Part shown: in pieces, positions 24,701 through 36,900 of the stretch
How the letters are laid out: the number at the start of each line of letters is the position of its first letter
Numbering within the stretch: position 1 is the first letter of the stretch
Origin: Smittia aterrima
Taxonomy: Eukaryota > Arthropoda > Insecta > Diptera > Chironomidae
DNA: 64,000 nt
Direction of reading: 5' to 3'
Assembly (NCBI GenBank): GCA_033063855.1
Contig: CP093829.1
Location: 21,049,537 to 21,113,536, forward strand
Position numbers and translations under genes: made by a program
The notes under the pieces: model-generated
The model's database searches: none
Told to the model about the DNA's origin: nothing
The model's input: only the letters and a program-made list of their open reading frames with translations

Positions 24701-25467
24701 TCGCATTTCCGATCAGCAACTGACAGAGCAAGTGGCGTGTAATAGGCCTCAATCAGCATCAATTCAAAGCACTTGAGATGTGTTTATGAATATTTCAGAG
24801 TAGCTCAGATACTCGAACACTTGTTTTGAAATTTATCGATTGCAGTTTCTAGGATTTTTATTTGCATGCTGAAACCCTTCTCTGCAATGCCGATCTTGAG
24901 ATACGTTTACACTTGTTTTTCATGCCAGACTGAACTTAGATGCAGGAAAACACTTTTGCGTTTCATGATTTAACTTGAAATATTTTTCTGTGTTGTCAAG
25001 TGGTGTTCGGCGTGTGGCACAGCCTAAGCTCGGTGTTGAATAAAAAGCAATAAGTTCGTGCGGATACATTTCCTTTTGATGAAAGAGATCGTAATCGCGG
25101 AGGCATGGAAACAAATATTTGTCCAAACACTCTGATTGTAATTGATTCTTGTCGCTTCTCGTGTAATAAAAAAATGCTGACACGTGACTTCGAAGAGAGT
25201 TTAACACTTTGAGATTGAAGGGAAATAAACATTTTTATTAGACACTTCTAGGTTTGTTCTAACAAGCAAAATAATAGAAACATCAACACTTTAGAGTCAA
25301 CCGTCATTGATAAGCGACAGCTGAGCGTGTAATCTGATATGAGGTCAAGAACATTTGTAATTCATAATTTTGCATTCAAAACAAACATTTGCATTTCCTT
25401 TCAATCCACACAATGAAACTGTTTTGCTTATCGCAATCACTTCTTTGTTTTATTTGTAAGTTGTTCA
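21789..25467. other. 3.7 kb gene-poor region upstream of FoxD
   Basis: No reading frame with protein-like features was found on either strand; the longest frames lack ATG starts or have random composition. An (AG)n run lies at about 24489. By position it holds the FoxD upstream region and the 3' side of the next minus-strand gene. Large non-coding flanks are common around developmental regulators, so enhancers are plausible, but no element was identified. Confidence 0.5.
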
Positions 25468-26896
25468 CTACATTTCCATGTGATCAAGAAGATTTCCTTT
25501 CTTTTTACTTTTTAAATTGAAGTTTGATCTCAAAACGAAAAATAATGAAACCATCACATAAACGACGAAGAGCGAAAGCATAATCAAAAGTATCATTTGA
25601 TTGAGTTCAAGATGCTCCATGATAATTCGATTCTTTCCGCGTATTTCTCTGATAACTACGTCATTCTCATAATCATCGTAATCTTCAAGCTTCGTTGTTG
25701 AACTATTCGCATGGCAACGATCCATAATCGCGGAATCTGAGGTGAAGACAATTGATTGGAGATTATTTCTGATGTATTTGTAATCGCCACATGCAACTGG
25801 ATTAGCGCGAATGTTGAGAACCTTCAACGAAGGGAATCGATCTTCAAAGTTATGAAGGCTAAGATCTAAACGAAGAATTATTTGAATATTAGAATTTAAA
25901 GTTAATGAAATCTAACTCACCAGTTATGCTGTTGTTGGCGAGGATTAAAACTTCAAGATTCAAGAAAGAAGGAAAGTCATCGAGATCAGCAATCAAGTTA
26001 TTGCTCAAGTCCAAATGTAAAATATCCGTGCGACGTTCGTCGAGCTCACTACACTCGCTGATCTGATTGTTGGTAATTTTCAATTCTGTTATCACAGCAG
26101 ACTTTTTCTTCTCGTGAGCATAATTAAGATCTAACAAATTTATTTCATTGAATGACAGATCAAAACGTTTCACTTGGGTCAGCGAAAGTTCTGGAACAAA
26201 ATCAAGTTTGTTCTTTGATAAATCCAAAACCATTAAATCTGTTTTAGAATTAAAGAGATCGTTGCTGATCTTTGTGATGTCATTCGATTGGAGATAAACA
26301 TGTCGAAGATTCGGGTTCTTTTTGAACACATCAGAGTGAATATGTTTCAAGCAATTGCAGGATAAATCGATTGATTCCAAACTCGGCACTTTATCAAACG
26401 CTCCAGGCTCAATTAAAGTTAGCAGATTGTGACTTAAGTTGATTTCCTCTAATTCGTTAAAATCTCCATGGAAAGTTCGTTTCGAAATCTTCGTCAAACG
26501 ATTAAACATTAAATCAATCTTCTCTAACTTTGAATTTTCCGCAAATGTCTCATTTTCAATCTCGGAAATTAAATTGTTACTCAAGTCGATGCTGAATAGT
26601 CCCGAAAAGTTCTTCATCATGTTCTTGTTGATTGTTGATATCCTCAGGCCTTTCAATTGAATTCTCTGACTGCTTTTGGTCTGTTGCGATATCTCACCAA
26701 TAACTGCAGACTCCAATAAAATTCCTGTTAAGTTTTTGAAGCTTTTCGTCTGAGCACTGTCGTCCGGTGTTGCGTTGTCATTTTTATCGCAACAGCAATT
26801 TGCTTTCACAAGCAAATGGAAAAGAAAAATGACAAATATCCTGCTAATTAGAAAATTAAATAAGAGAACGAGCAAAACTATTTTTTATTACCGCAT
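25468..26896 (-). CDS. Leucine-rich repeat single-pass membrane protein
   Basis: Three coding exons: 26896-26892 (only ATG CG), 26843-25921, 25865-25468; about 441 aa. The spliced start gives MRRIFVIFLFHLLVKANCCC, a signal peptide. About ten LRRs follow (for example LFSIDLSNNLISEIENETF and LESIDLSCNCLKHIHSDVF), then a truncated C-terminal cap (NPVACGDYKYI), a spacer, a transmembrane helix (MILLIMLSLFVVYVMVSLFF) and a short basic tail. No TIR or other signalling domain is present, so it may act as a cell-surface adhesion or co-receptor protein. It lies on the same strand as, and next to, the larger LRR gene artichoke, but I see no evidence that they share a transcript. It was not recognised as a named orthologue. 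Confidence 0.75.
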
Positions 26897-28640
26897 TTCG
26901 CAACTGAGGATGACCGACTGAGAGTTTCCTCTCGGAATGATTATTGTGCAATCCAGCATTTCATTATCAGAATTTGTAATGACATTGAACTTAGAAGTTT
27001 CTCGGCTTCAATATTGTAAAGTTTACATCTGAGAACAGAATTTGTTGAGTTGCCATTCCAAAATTAATAAATTTCAATTCCAAAGGAAGTGTCAACATCG
27101 ATAGCTTCCTTTCCGGTCCAGAAGACTCAATAAGTATTTACTTTCATTGGGTTTAGCTTTCTGCTTAAAATTAATTTTGTCGGATATTTATTTTGGTTGA
27201 TTCGCATATTGAACATAAAATATTGACACGTGCAGGGGATCAACAATTAAATTGTATTTAACGCGCACTTGAGCGATTATTGTGTTCTCTTCACACAATC
27301 AAAATACAACTTTGTCAAGTTCTTCGCTTCGAGTGAGATCTATCATTTCCATGACAAAGTTTCAAGAAATATTCATAGCTCAAATTAGAAATACATTGAT
27401 TGTCCCTTAGGAGATGAATTAGTTATGACACCAAATTGTTTTGGAGTGAAATATTCTATCAAATTTCCTCGTCTAAGCTAATTAAATAATTGTACATCAT
27501 TTGTTTCCAGTTGAACACTTTAATTTGATGAACGAAAAGAAATGTCTGACATCCAATAGAATTCAATGATTTGGAGTCCAATGGAGTGAGACAATAAGAA
27601 AAGCGTTACAAGCATCCTCCGGTGCCACGACGAAGCGAATTAAACTTTTTTTAGCGAACAGTACAATAAATAAATATTTTATTATCATAAAATCATTGTT
27701 ATTGCCGAATCCTTGATTCATCCTCAATTTCAGCTCGTTTAAATGTTCTCCCTCTTGATCCTTGTTCCCTTTTGCTTGTGTTTGTGTGATTGTCATGCTC
27801 TCTCGTTCTCGCAAGTTGTCTCCATAGAAACGAGACGAGAATGGCTCCTGATTGGCCATATCGAGAAATGTTGAGTATGAAAATGTTTTGCCTCGACAGA
27901 TAAACAGAAAATACTTTTTGCTCAGCGTTAGTATTAAATAAAACAAACATGGTACTGACGGCAGTTGAGCTCTCGTTTTTGCGCTATCCCTTTCTGGCAA
28001 TAAACGAGAAATTAGTTTTGGCACAAAATGTCACGAAAGAAGAAGCAGCTTTTTGTTGTTGAAGACAGGCGCTCGAATCAAAATTGTTTGTGTAATAAAA
28101 TAAATTTCTGGGGTGAAGGAAGAGAGAGCGAGAAGACAAAGGAAGCTAAAGGGAGACTTTGGGGAGGCGTCTTGTTTGTATGGGTGGGCTTTGTTGTTCA
28201 GAAATCTGCCTCAAGAAGAAAGTTGGATAATGTAAACATTTTCAAGCAATTTTTTTCTTCTCTTTTTACAAAACATTCTATTTACTTTCGAGAAAGACTT
28301 TTCTTCCTAAGAGATTCTTTCTTTATTTAAGGTTTCCATGTCTTAAGATTTTCTCTGATGTTTTATTGAAAAACTTAAATTAAAGTCAAGAATTTAGTTT
28401 AGACTTCTTCAATGAATGTGTGTCAAGCTTCTGAAGTTGCACATGAGAGAAAGGCGGCGGCACGTTCGCACAAGCAAAGTTAAGAAGTCGATGTTTGACT
28501 TACGAATTAGTTTCTTTTCATATTTTTCAGTTGTTTGCAGACATTTCCTCGTAAACTTCTTAAGAAAAAAAAAGAGGTCAAGTGTCATCTTTCGCTTACA
28601 AAAACTTTATTTACAAAACAGATTTAAATCTTCAAATATT
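26897..28640. other. intergenic spacer between two LRR genes
   Basis: No supported gene. Long frames at 27563-28024 (minus) and 28028-28330 (plus) are low-complexity and have no recognised domains. Confidence 0.5.
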
Positions 28641-31600
28641 TTACAAGATCCATAAAGGCAAACTTAACAACAAGAGTATTGGAAAACTCTTGATTACTTC
28701 TGCAGCTTTGCTCTTCAAGGCGATTGTGTTGCGTCCCAAGTTCTTTCTGTCCATCTCAAAGATTTTGAAGAACGTACTTGGACGTTTATTGTATTTCTTC
28801 ATGATTGCGTTGAAGTCTGATGGCATCCGAGTACACTGACTCTCATCGAAATTCAAGATGACACCAACACTGTTCTTCGCCAAAATGCAAACATCAACGT
28901 TTCTGTCAAAAGCAATTTCCTCCAACAGCGAGCTCGTAATGTTTCCAATTCGGGTGTCATAAGCGATCGTTTTTTCCAATAAAATTTTATTCTTGCCATC
29001 ACGAAAATGTAAATAAAAGTCAGCAATATCTTTTGAGATGGATGAAACGAACCATTGAATAAATAGCGAACCCCTCGTGCTATTAAAGGGAATAAAGGAA
29101 GAGAAGAAAAAAAGTGAAAATTAATTTTGAGCTTCGCATTTTCTACAAAATGGGGAAAGAAGAAAGGAAATAAAAATCAATAAAGTGGAGGGTGAACTTA
29201 CAAGAAAATGTCTCGGATTCGAATGTCGGGAAGAATCTGATAATCGTGATTGAATTCTTGGATGTTAGATTTTTCGATGTCGGAACATGTGAGCTGCCTG
29301 TCTTCGACGTCTTGCAGAGTTATTCCGTCGACGTGTCTTGGCTCTCGGCAAACTAACTCGGAATATTGTTTCGGTGGAGATTCACGACCAAGCAAAAAAT
29401 GTTTTAGTGATTGAACTTCGCAATTACAAAGCAGACGATTTCCAGAGAATTTCACTGAAACTCCAGACTTTATCGCATCAATCAAAGTTTTATTGAGATG
29501 CACCAATTGATTGTTTTCCAAGTTGACTTCCTTCAAGTTCTTCAACTTTGTGATCTTATCGTAATCGACTTTGAAAAGTTCATTGTTTTGTAAAAACAAA
29601 TGAGAAATATTTTCTGGCAAATTGAAAGGAGATTCAGAGTCGTGTAAGTTTGTTAATTTGTTGTTTGACAAGTCAAGGACTTCGAGTGACGATAAATTGC
29701 CTATCACGTACTTTCTCAAATCATTGATTGAGTTGCTAGGAAAATTAAAAATTAAAAAAGTCTTAATTATGTTCAATTGATTAACTTACTAAGATAAATT
29801 AATTTTCTTCAACTTTTTCGTTCCGAATGTTAAGTCGAAAGTCATCACTGGCAGTAAATTGTGACTTAAATCTAAGTTTTCGAGACGATACGGGATCCAA
29901 GGATTCTCGGGAAACATCTTTCTCGTGATAAAACTGATTTTGTTGTTACGTAAATTTAGCTGAAAATAAATTTGTTTCAATTAATTCGATGGTAACAAGA
30001 ATTTGGTTTAACTCACCTCTTGTAGACTCAAGCAATCTTCAAAAACGCTGTTGGTTCGGTTATCGAGTTTCTCAATAAAATTGCGAGATAAATCCATTTT
30101 CCTTAAAGAGACAAGTCCAAAAAATGCGTCGGTCGGAATATGCTCAATTGCATTTTTCGATAAATTTAGGGTGAGCAGTTGAAGTAATCCATCGAAAGCC
30201 TTTTTGCTGTTGAGTTGATGAGAAAAATCAATTGAGCAAACATGAAACTGTCATCGATAAATATTTACCTGATATTGTTGATCTGATTGTTAAAAAGATT
30301 AACTTCAAAGACGACTGGAAGTTTCCCGAAAGCAGCTTTGGGCAGAACCGAAATGTTGTTGCTCTTTTAAAGAAAGTTATAAATTATTTGAAAATCGAGT
30401 TAGAAACTCTTGAGAGAAATAACAATCTTACCTCCAAATGAATATATTGCAATGTCTTCATTTCGCTTAAAGCTTCGTATGGAATTTGTGAAATGCCATT
30501 GTTGTCGAGATAAATCGTTTGCATTGTCAGTAGTCCAAGGAATGAATAACTTCTCAGATTGTTCTCGATTTGATTGTAGCCGAGATCGAGGCTGAGAAGC
30601 GCGTTCATCACTGGCCATGTCTTCTCGGGAACATCTTTCACAGAGTTATTACGTAGATTGAGATGGTTCAGGGAGATAGGAAGTTGGAAAATGCTGTCGA
30701 TGTAATTGTTTTCAACGGAAAGATATCTCACACTCGAAAGTTTCGCTAACGAGCCTCTTGAAATATCTTTCAACTGATTGTTGCTCATATCTAATTCCAA
30801 AAGTGTCGACAATGATCCAAAGGTTGAAGGTTTGATCTTCTCAAGAGAATTGTAACTCAGGTTCAACGATCGCAGTGAGAAAAGTGGCATAAAAACTGCG
30901 TTGGAGATTTCGCTGATCATGTTGTGTGATACGTCGATCGTGTGAAGTTCATAAAGTTTAGGGAAAGTGTTTTTAGGAATGTCAGTGATGAAGTTGAATG
31001 AAGCATTCAACACACGAATCCCAGTCATGTTCTGAAGTGGAAGCTGCGACATGTTCGTGAATCGATTGAAGGAAACGTCGAAATTTGACGCGTAAGAGTT
31101 CTCATCGAACGCTAATCGAGGAATGTTCTCAAGCAAGTTATGCGACAGATCGAGGAATGTTATGTTGTTACAACTGATGAACGACTTCGGTTCAATTATC
31201 GATAAAGAGTTGTAGGAAATATTAATTCCCGCCAAGAAAAGTTCAGTGAAAGATTGTTTTTGAATCTCTGTGATGTTGTTCTCAGCTAAATCGATCACCT
31301 CGACGTATTGAAGTTGAGCAAACATTTGATATTCAATTTTTTTCAATTGATTTCTGGCTAAATCAATTGTTCCAATTCTTGGCAATGATCCGAAAGTCCC
31401 ACGCCCAACTTCAGATATCAAATTGTCACTTAAATAAAGTCGTCTGCAAAAGAATTCTGTTAGTTCCTTTATTAATTGTAAACTAATTTGAAATCACCTC
31501 AAGAATCGCATTCCTCTCAAACTATTTGCATCAAGTCGTTTGATGTTGTTGAATGAAAGATTTAGTTCTTTCAAAACAGCGTTCCTAGCAAATGCTCCTC

Positions 31601-32505
31601 TGCAAAATAATTTCTTATCAAAATTAATTTAAAAACTTTTAAAACAAAAACTTTACCTTGACAATTCTGTTAATTTGTTGTGAGATGCGTTGCAGAAAGT
31701 CAACTTTGTAAGATCAGCGATGTGAGTCGAGTCTAGTTTGGTGATTTCATTGAAACTAATGTCGAGAACTTCCGCATCACGCAATCCTCTAAATTGATTC
31801 TTCTTGAGAGCGGAAATTTTGTTCCCATGCAGGTCAATGGTCTTTACCTTTTTCAGATGCTGAAAAGCGTTGGCACCAAGTTCAGTGACATTACTATTTG
31901 TTACGTAAAATCTCTCTAGCTTCACAGACAATTGACTCTCATCAAATTCGTTCGTGTTGAGTATTTCCATTTTGTGTTGATCCAGCTCTAAGATTTTTAA
32001 GTTTCCTAAAACTTTGAAAGCTTCTCGTGGAAATTTCTTGAGCGAACTATTCACAATTCTAAGTTCTTCCAAAGTTGTGTTGATTCCCCAGAACGAGTAT
32101 TCATTAATATCGAGTTCGATAGGAACATCAGCGATTTTCAACACTCTCGCGTTAAGTCTGTGAAGCAGCGTTCCATAAAGAGACGAGAAATGCGATTTTC
32201 TTATCGATATCTCCTCCACTTTCGTTCCATTGATTGCCGCTAAGTTTTGAAAAGCAACCGACAGACTTGCCAAGTTTCCTCCTTCGCAAGAAACGTACAA
32301 ACCGACATCGCTGCCTTTATCACATTTACAAGGAAATATTTCATTTTCTCTAAAAGATTTTCAAGAAAATTTGTTGAAGTTGTTAAAGAGAAAGCTTTTT
32401 TTGTTCTTACTTGGTTGGACAAGCATATTTTGGCCCTGGTGGAATATAAACTGAATTCACAAAGTTCACAATGATCAGGAGTAGCCCAAACGAATCGGTC
32501 AACAT
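28641..32505 (-). CDS. atk: Artichoke-like extracellular LRR protein
   Basis: Nine exons: 32505-32411, 32349-31657, 31599-31498, 31443-30432, 30363-30269, 30206-30017, 29959-29790, 29735-29202, 29079-28641; all phases join, about 1109 aa. A signal peptide is followed by a Cys-rich cap (YACPTKENEIFPCKC, GLYVSCEGGNLASL), then some 25-30 LRRs, a C-terminal cap starting CNCEVQ, a beta-type module (GSLFIQWFVSS; DVCILAKN) and a terminal hydrophobic stretch (FPILLLLSLPLWIL) that could be a GPI signal. Segments such as RIGTIDLARNQLKKIEYQMF and GFLGLLTMQT-like repeats match insect Atk from memory. In flies this protein is an extracellular-matrix factor of ciliated sensory organs. Chaoptin, the other long LRR candidate, has a different N-terminus and was rejected. 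Confidence 0.82.
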
Positions 32506-33671
32506 GATGAATCTGAAAATCTTTAAGAAAATTACGTCAATTCAATCTCAAAGCCAACGGACGTTTAAGACTTTAATTAATGTCCATCCCACGGAACAAT
32601 AATTTTTGGCGAATACAATTTTTTAATGCGACTTGAGAATCTCAAGAGATTTAACAAATTGTTGTTTCCTCTCGTAAAGTAAAAATCGCAAGAACGATCA
32701 TGACGAATGTTTCTCGTTAAAAGTTTCTAATTTCTAAAAAATCACTGACGTTCAACTCATTGCTGTAATCATACGGTTTAGATTTCCGCTGATTCTTTTC
32801 TCTTCTTGAGACTCTCTTATGTTGTTTTGCTGGTTGATTTCTATGCCAGTAGACCTCAAGCATATTACAGCGGTGAAGCGAATGAAAGAGAAGTGTGAGC
32901 GCAACACGAATGAAATGAAACGAGAAACATTTTCTGAAGGCCACATAACTTCGGTGAATTTTTATTTGTGTCTCGATCAGACAGAACTCACTTTTAATAT
33001 TTCGATTTCAGAGCGATTTGATGAAATTGAGTTTTGTCCAAGTCGAATTTGTTTTGTTCACGTCATTTTTCACAACTTTTCAAGAGAAACTATTTGCAAA
33101 ACTGAACTGCGCTTGAAATTTCACTTTTGCAGACTCTTTCTGATTTCTTTTTAAACCTCTTGCAAATTCAATTTGTTCTATCAAAGTTTATTCACAAACC
33201 TTGCAATTTTCATCAAAGAAAAGTTTTTTTTTAAATAAAATTATCCAAATGCCAAACGATTCATCTAAAAGTCTTAATGCAACTGAAGAAATATCAACGA
33301 GAAAGTAAAATGTTAAAAGAAACCTCAAACTTAAAGCTGAGAGCGTGGAACGATGACGTAAAGTCAGAGAATGAGAGATTTCAAAAAAGTGGCAGCGAAC
33401 TCGTTTTTTCACGTGTTGGTGATCAATAGCAAAGAAGAAAATGGTCTGGAAAGAAAATAGGAATCAAAACAAAGATGTGAGAATGCGTCATAAGATGAGA
33501 TGTGTTCGTCATAAGAAAGTGAGTGAGTAATCTTGTATTGCGAGTAAGAAGAGTTTTGAAGAAAGTCGTTAAACCCAAAATCTTTTTTGAAAATAAATAA
33601 ATATTTTAAAACGTTTTCTTGTTCAATTGTAATTTATAAATTAAATATTACATTTAAATATAACATAAATT
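32506..33671. other. intergenic between divergent atk and PIP5K
   Basis: Presumed 5' regions of both genes. No conserved-looking frame apart from the short one listed separately at 33672. A/T-rich with no clear repeat. Confidence 0.45.
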
Positions 33672-33842
33672 ATGCTGCAATTAATGATTCGCGAATGTGA
33701 AGCCGACTTTACTTCAGACGTTTTCAAAGCTCAAGATAAAAAGCGACATCTGGTGATCCAAGGGGAAGTAGCTATTCATCCTCCAAAAAAGCAAACTCTT
33801 GAAGAAAAAAATGTAATTCTAAAACTGGCGATGTCCTTTTGA
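33672..33842 (+). CDS. candidate small ORF or uORF before PIP5K (56 aa)
   Basis: An ATG-started frame of 57 codons ending TGA, 92 bp before the PIP5K start. The peptide (MLQLMIRECEADFTSDVF...) has balanced, non-low-complexity composition with Lys/Glu-rich stretches, which is unlike most chance frames here. It has no signal peptide and no family I recognise. It could be an upstream ORF in the PIP5K 5' UTR, a separate micropeptide gene, or chance. Confidence 0.25.
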   Translation: MLQLMIRECEADFTSDVFKAQDKKRHLVIQGEVAIHPPKKQTLEEKNVILKLAMSF

Positions 33843-33934
33843 TAATTGTTGGTTAAAGTGGATAAGATTTTGTTTGCATTATCTGTAGTGTCGAAATCGT
33901 GACTTAAATACATGAAATAACGCAAAATCCTCAA

Positions 33935-36900
33935 ATGGCTACTGCGATTGAAAAAATAGATAAAATTGAGAATGTTCACGACGATGGGACGTCTACGAAG
34001 CTGTCAGATCAAACATCATCCACCACTAGAGAGCAAGATGACAGTGGTAAGTGTCTAGCGAAAAAAATCGTGATGGAATGTGAAGAGAAAAAAAATTATC
34101 AAGTGAACAAGAAAATGTAAATGAAAATGAATAATTCGCAAGCTTACTCAAGCGATCGTTCACAATTCGCTAATGATTAAAATTCAATGATTGAGCAACA
34201 TCAATTAGTGGTTGGATTTCGAGTTGAGATCAAGAGACAATATCATAAGACACTTCAAGCTAATCATGAAAGATACAGCGAATGGACAACAGAGTCGACT
34301 GAAATTTTACGCTCTGACGTTGTGTTCGTGCGTATGTGTGTATGAGAATGTGATGGAATCATGCATTGGGATTCTGCTTGTTTGGCTGTGAAATGATTTT
34401 TCTCCACGGTCTATTTTTAATTAATTGCCTTAAACAAAACTTGATTGAATGCGATCTGCTGTCCTAGCTGAAAACAAATCTATTGATGAAGGGAAGTGCG
34501 ATAAGAAAGGGAGTTCATGTTGATAAATCGCGTTTGTTCCGCGATGTGAATTCTTCAAATACCTATGAATCACGCATTAAAGCATTTGTAAGTTACTTTA
34601 CCACTACCAACCTCGAAAAGCTTTAAAGCGAATGATGAAGAAGAGAGTCAAGAGTGGACAAGGACTAATTATTGATGATCCCATATGAATCATTGATTTT
34701 AATTTTTTTTCAACGATTTCTCCTTCCCAGCTAAAAGTGCGGGCGATAAGAACGGCGCTAATGAAGTAAGTGATTTGCTTTTAAAATAAATTCTCATAAA
34801 GAGCACTTACTAACGAAATTTATGATGTCGTCATTATGACGTTTGGCTGTGACTAAGTAATTTATGACCTTTTTGTGATTTAAAGCCGTCGACTCTGGAG
34901 GGAACGAGAGGTAGTGCTGTCAACAGTTCTATCTCCAGGGGAACCAAATCGAATGAAAAGGAAAAGAAAATTGGTCATCGACGTGTTGGCGAGGATGGAG
35001 AAATCACCTACAAGAAGATCCAGACGAGCACCATCATGGGCTCAATTCAATTAGGTATCCAACATACGGTAAGTGACCTTTCCTAAATGGATCAGGTTTT
35101 CCGCGTGAGTTTCTCTCACTTCCTTAATCAATATTCGTGTTGCAGCTGAATTTATTAAATGTTTTCATTTTCATTGCCCAACAGGTTGGAAGCTTGGCCT
35201 CGAAGCCCAAACGTGATTTGTTGATGATGGACTTTTGGGAGATGGAGACAATCTCCTTTCCTCCAGAAGGATCCAGCATGACGCCAGCCCATCACTACAC
35301 TGATTTTAGGTTCAAGATCTACGCACCGATAGCGTTTCGATATTTTCGTGATTTATTCGGCATTCAACCAGATGATTTTATGGTAACATCTTTTAAAATA
35401 ACCGGAAATTTTCCGAGATATAATCAAACTCTTCTTTTAGATGTCCATGTGTTCATCACCGTTGAGAGAACTTTCAAATCCTGGTGCGTCTGGATCCATC
35501 TTCTATCTAACAGATGACGATGAGTTCATCATCAAAACTGTTCAGCACAAGGAGGGCGAGTTCTTGCAGAAACTTTTACCTGGATATTACATGAACCTCA
35601 ACCAGAACCCGCGAACTCTTCTGCCAAAGTTCTTCGGCCTCTATTGCTACCAGTGCAATAGCAAGAATGTCCGTCTTATAGCTATGAACAACTTGTTGCC
35701 ATCATTCATCAAAATGCATTTGAAGTACGATTTGAAGGGATCAACTTACAATCGAAAAGCTAACAAATCAGAGCGACAGAAAAGGTCGCCAACTTATAAG
35801 GACTTGGATTTCATGGAACATCATCCGAATGGCATTAGTCTAGAAGCTGATACATACGCAGCTTTGATTAAAACAATCCAGAGAGATTGTCGAGTCCTCG
35901 AGTCATTCAAAATCATGGATTACTCTTTGCTCGTTGGTGTTCATAACATGGACCAAGCGCAGAAGGAGAAACAAGAGGAGAGGGCAAGGAAAGAATCGCA
36001 AGGTGAAGATTCTGATATGGAAGATGCGCCAGAAGCCGATCAAGCAATGCATGAAGAAAGGTCTGGAGCGATTGCACTCAACAGAACCAGGTTAGTGACT
36101 CGGTGTTTCCAAATTTCTGAAACGTTTCCATTAAACTCCCATGAGAATTCTTTTCATTATGTCCAGTGCCCTTCACAGATCAATAAATCGACAACGTTTA
36201 GTTGCCCATTCCACGGCTATGGAGAGTATCCAAGCAGAAAGTGAGCCGATCGACGAGGAAGAGGACGTTCCGTAAGTTTTTCACATTCTTCACATGAACC
36301 GTTTTATTTTATTTTTAATCATCATTGTAGTCCCGGAGGGATTCCAGCGCGTAACGATAAGGGTGAACGTTTGCTCCTTTTCGTTGGCATTATTGATATT
36401 CTACAATCTTATCGATTGAAGAAGAAATTGGAGCATACTTTTAAAAGTATCATCCACGATGGTGTAAGTGATAAACAGAATTTACTTACATTCAAAATAT
36501 TTAATTTTAAACATGTTTCAGGATACGGTTTCTGTTCATCGTCCATCGTTCTATGCTCAACGTTTTCAAGATTTTATGGCCAAGACTGTTTTCCGGAAAA
36601 TTCCATCGCGTAAGTTTACATTGCCGACAAATAAATATTCGATGGGTCATTTATGATGTTTATTTGATTATCAAACTTTATCATTGCCTACAATCATATT
36701 TTTGTTAAAACAAAATCAAATTATTATTTAGATCCTCAAGTTTCTTAGTTCTAAGTTGAGTCATCATTTGACTGTCCAAGTTTTCGATGAGAACTTGTTA
36801 TGAAAACTTATGTGATTGATAAATTCTTACTTAACTCTTATGTTGTCAAAAAAAATTATGAAAACAAATTCAGAACTTCATCTATTCATTATTATTTTGA

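Noticed and set aside
26843..26875. Extension of the LRR protein to a TTG start
   Set aside because: No ATG; splicing at 26892/26843 gives an ATG and a better signal peptide.
27563..28024. 153-codon minus-strand frame
   Set aside because: No recognisable domain, no ATG-signal context, and a second frame overlaps it; most likely chance.
28641..32505. Chaoptin as identity for the long LRR gene
   Set aside because: Long LRR array and hydrophobic end fit, but the N-terminal cap and the repeat sequences differ from chaoptin and match artichoke.
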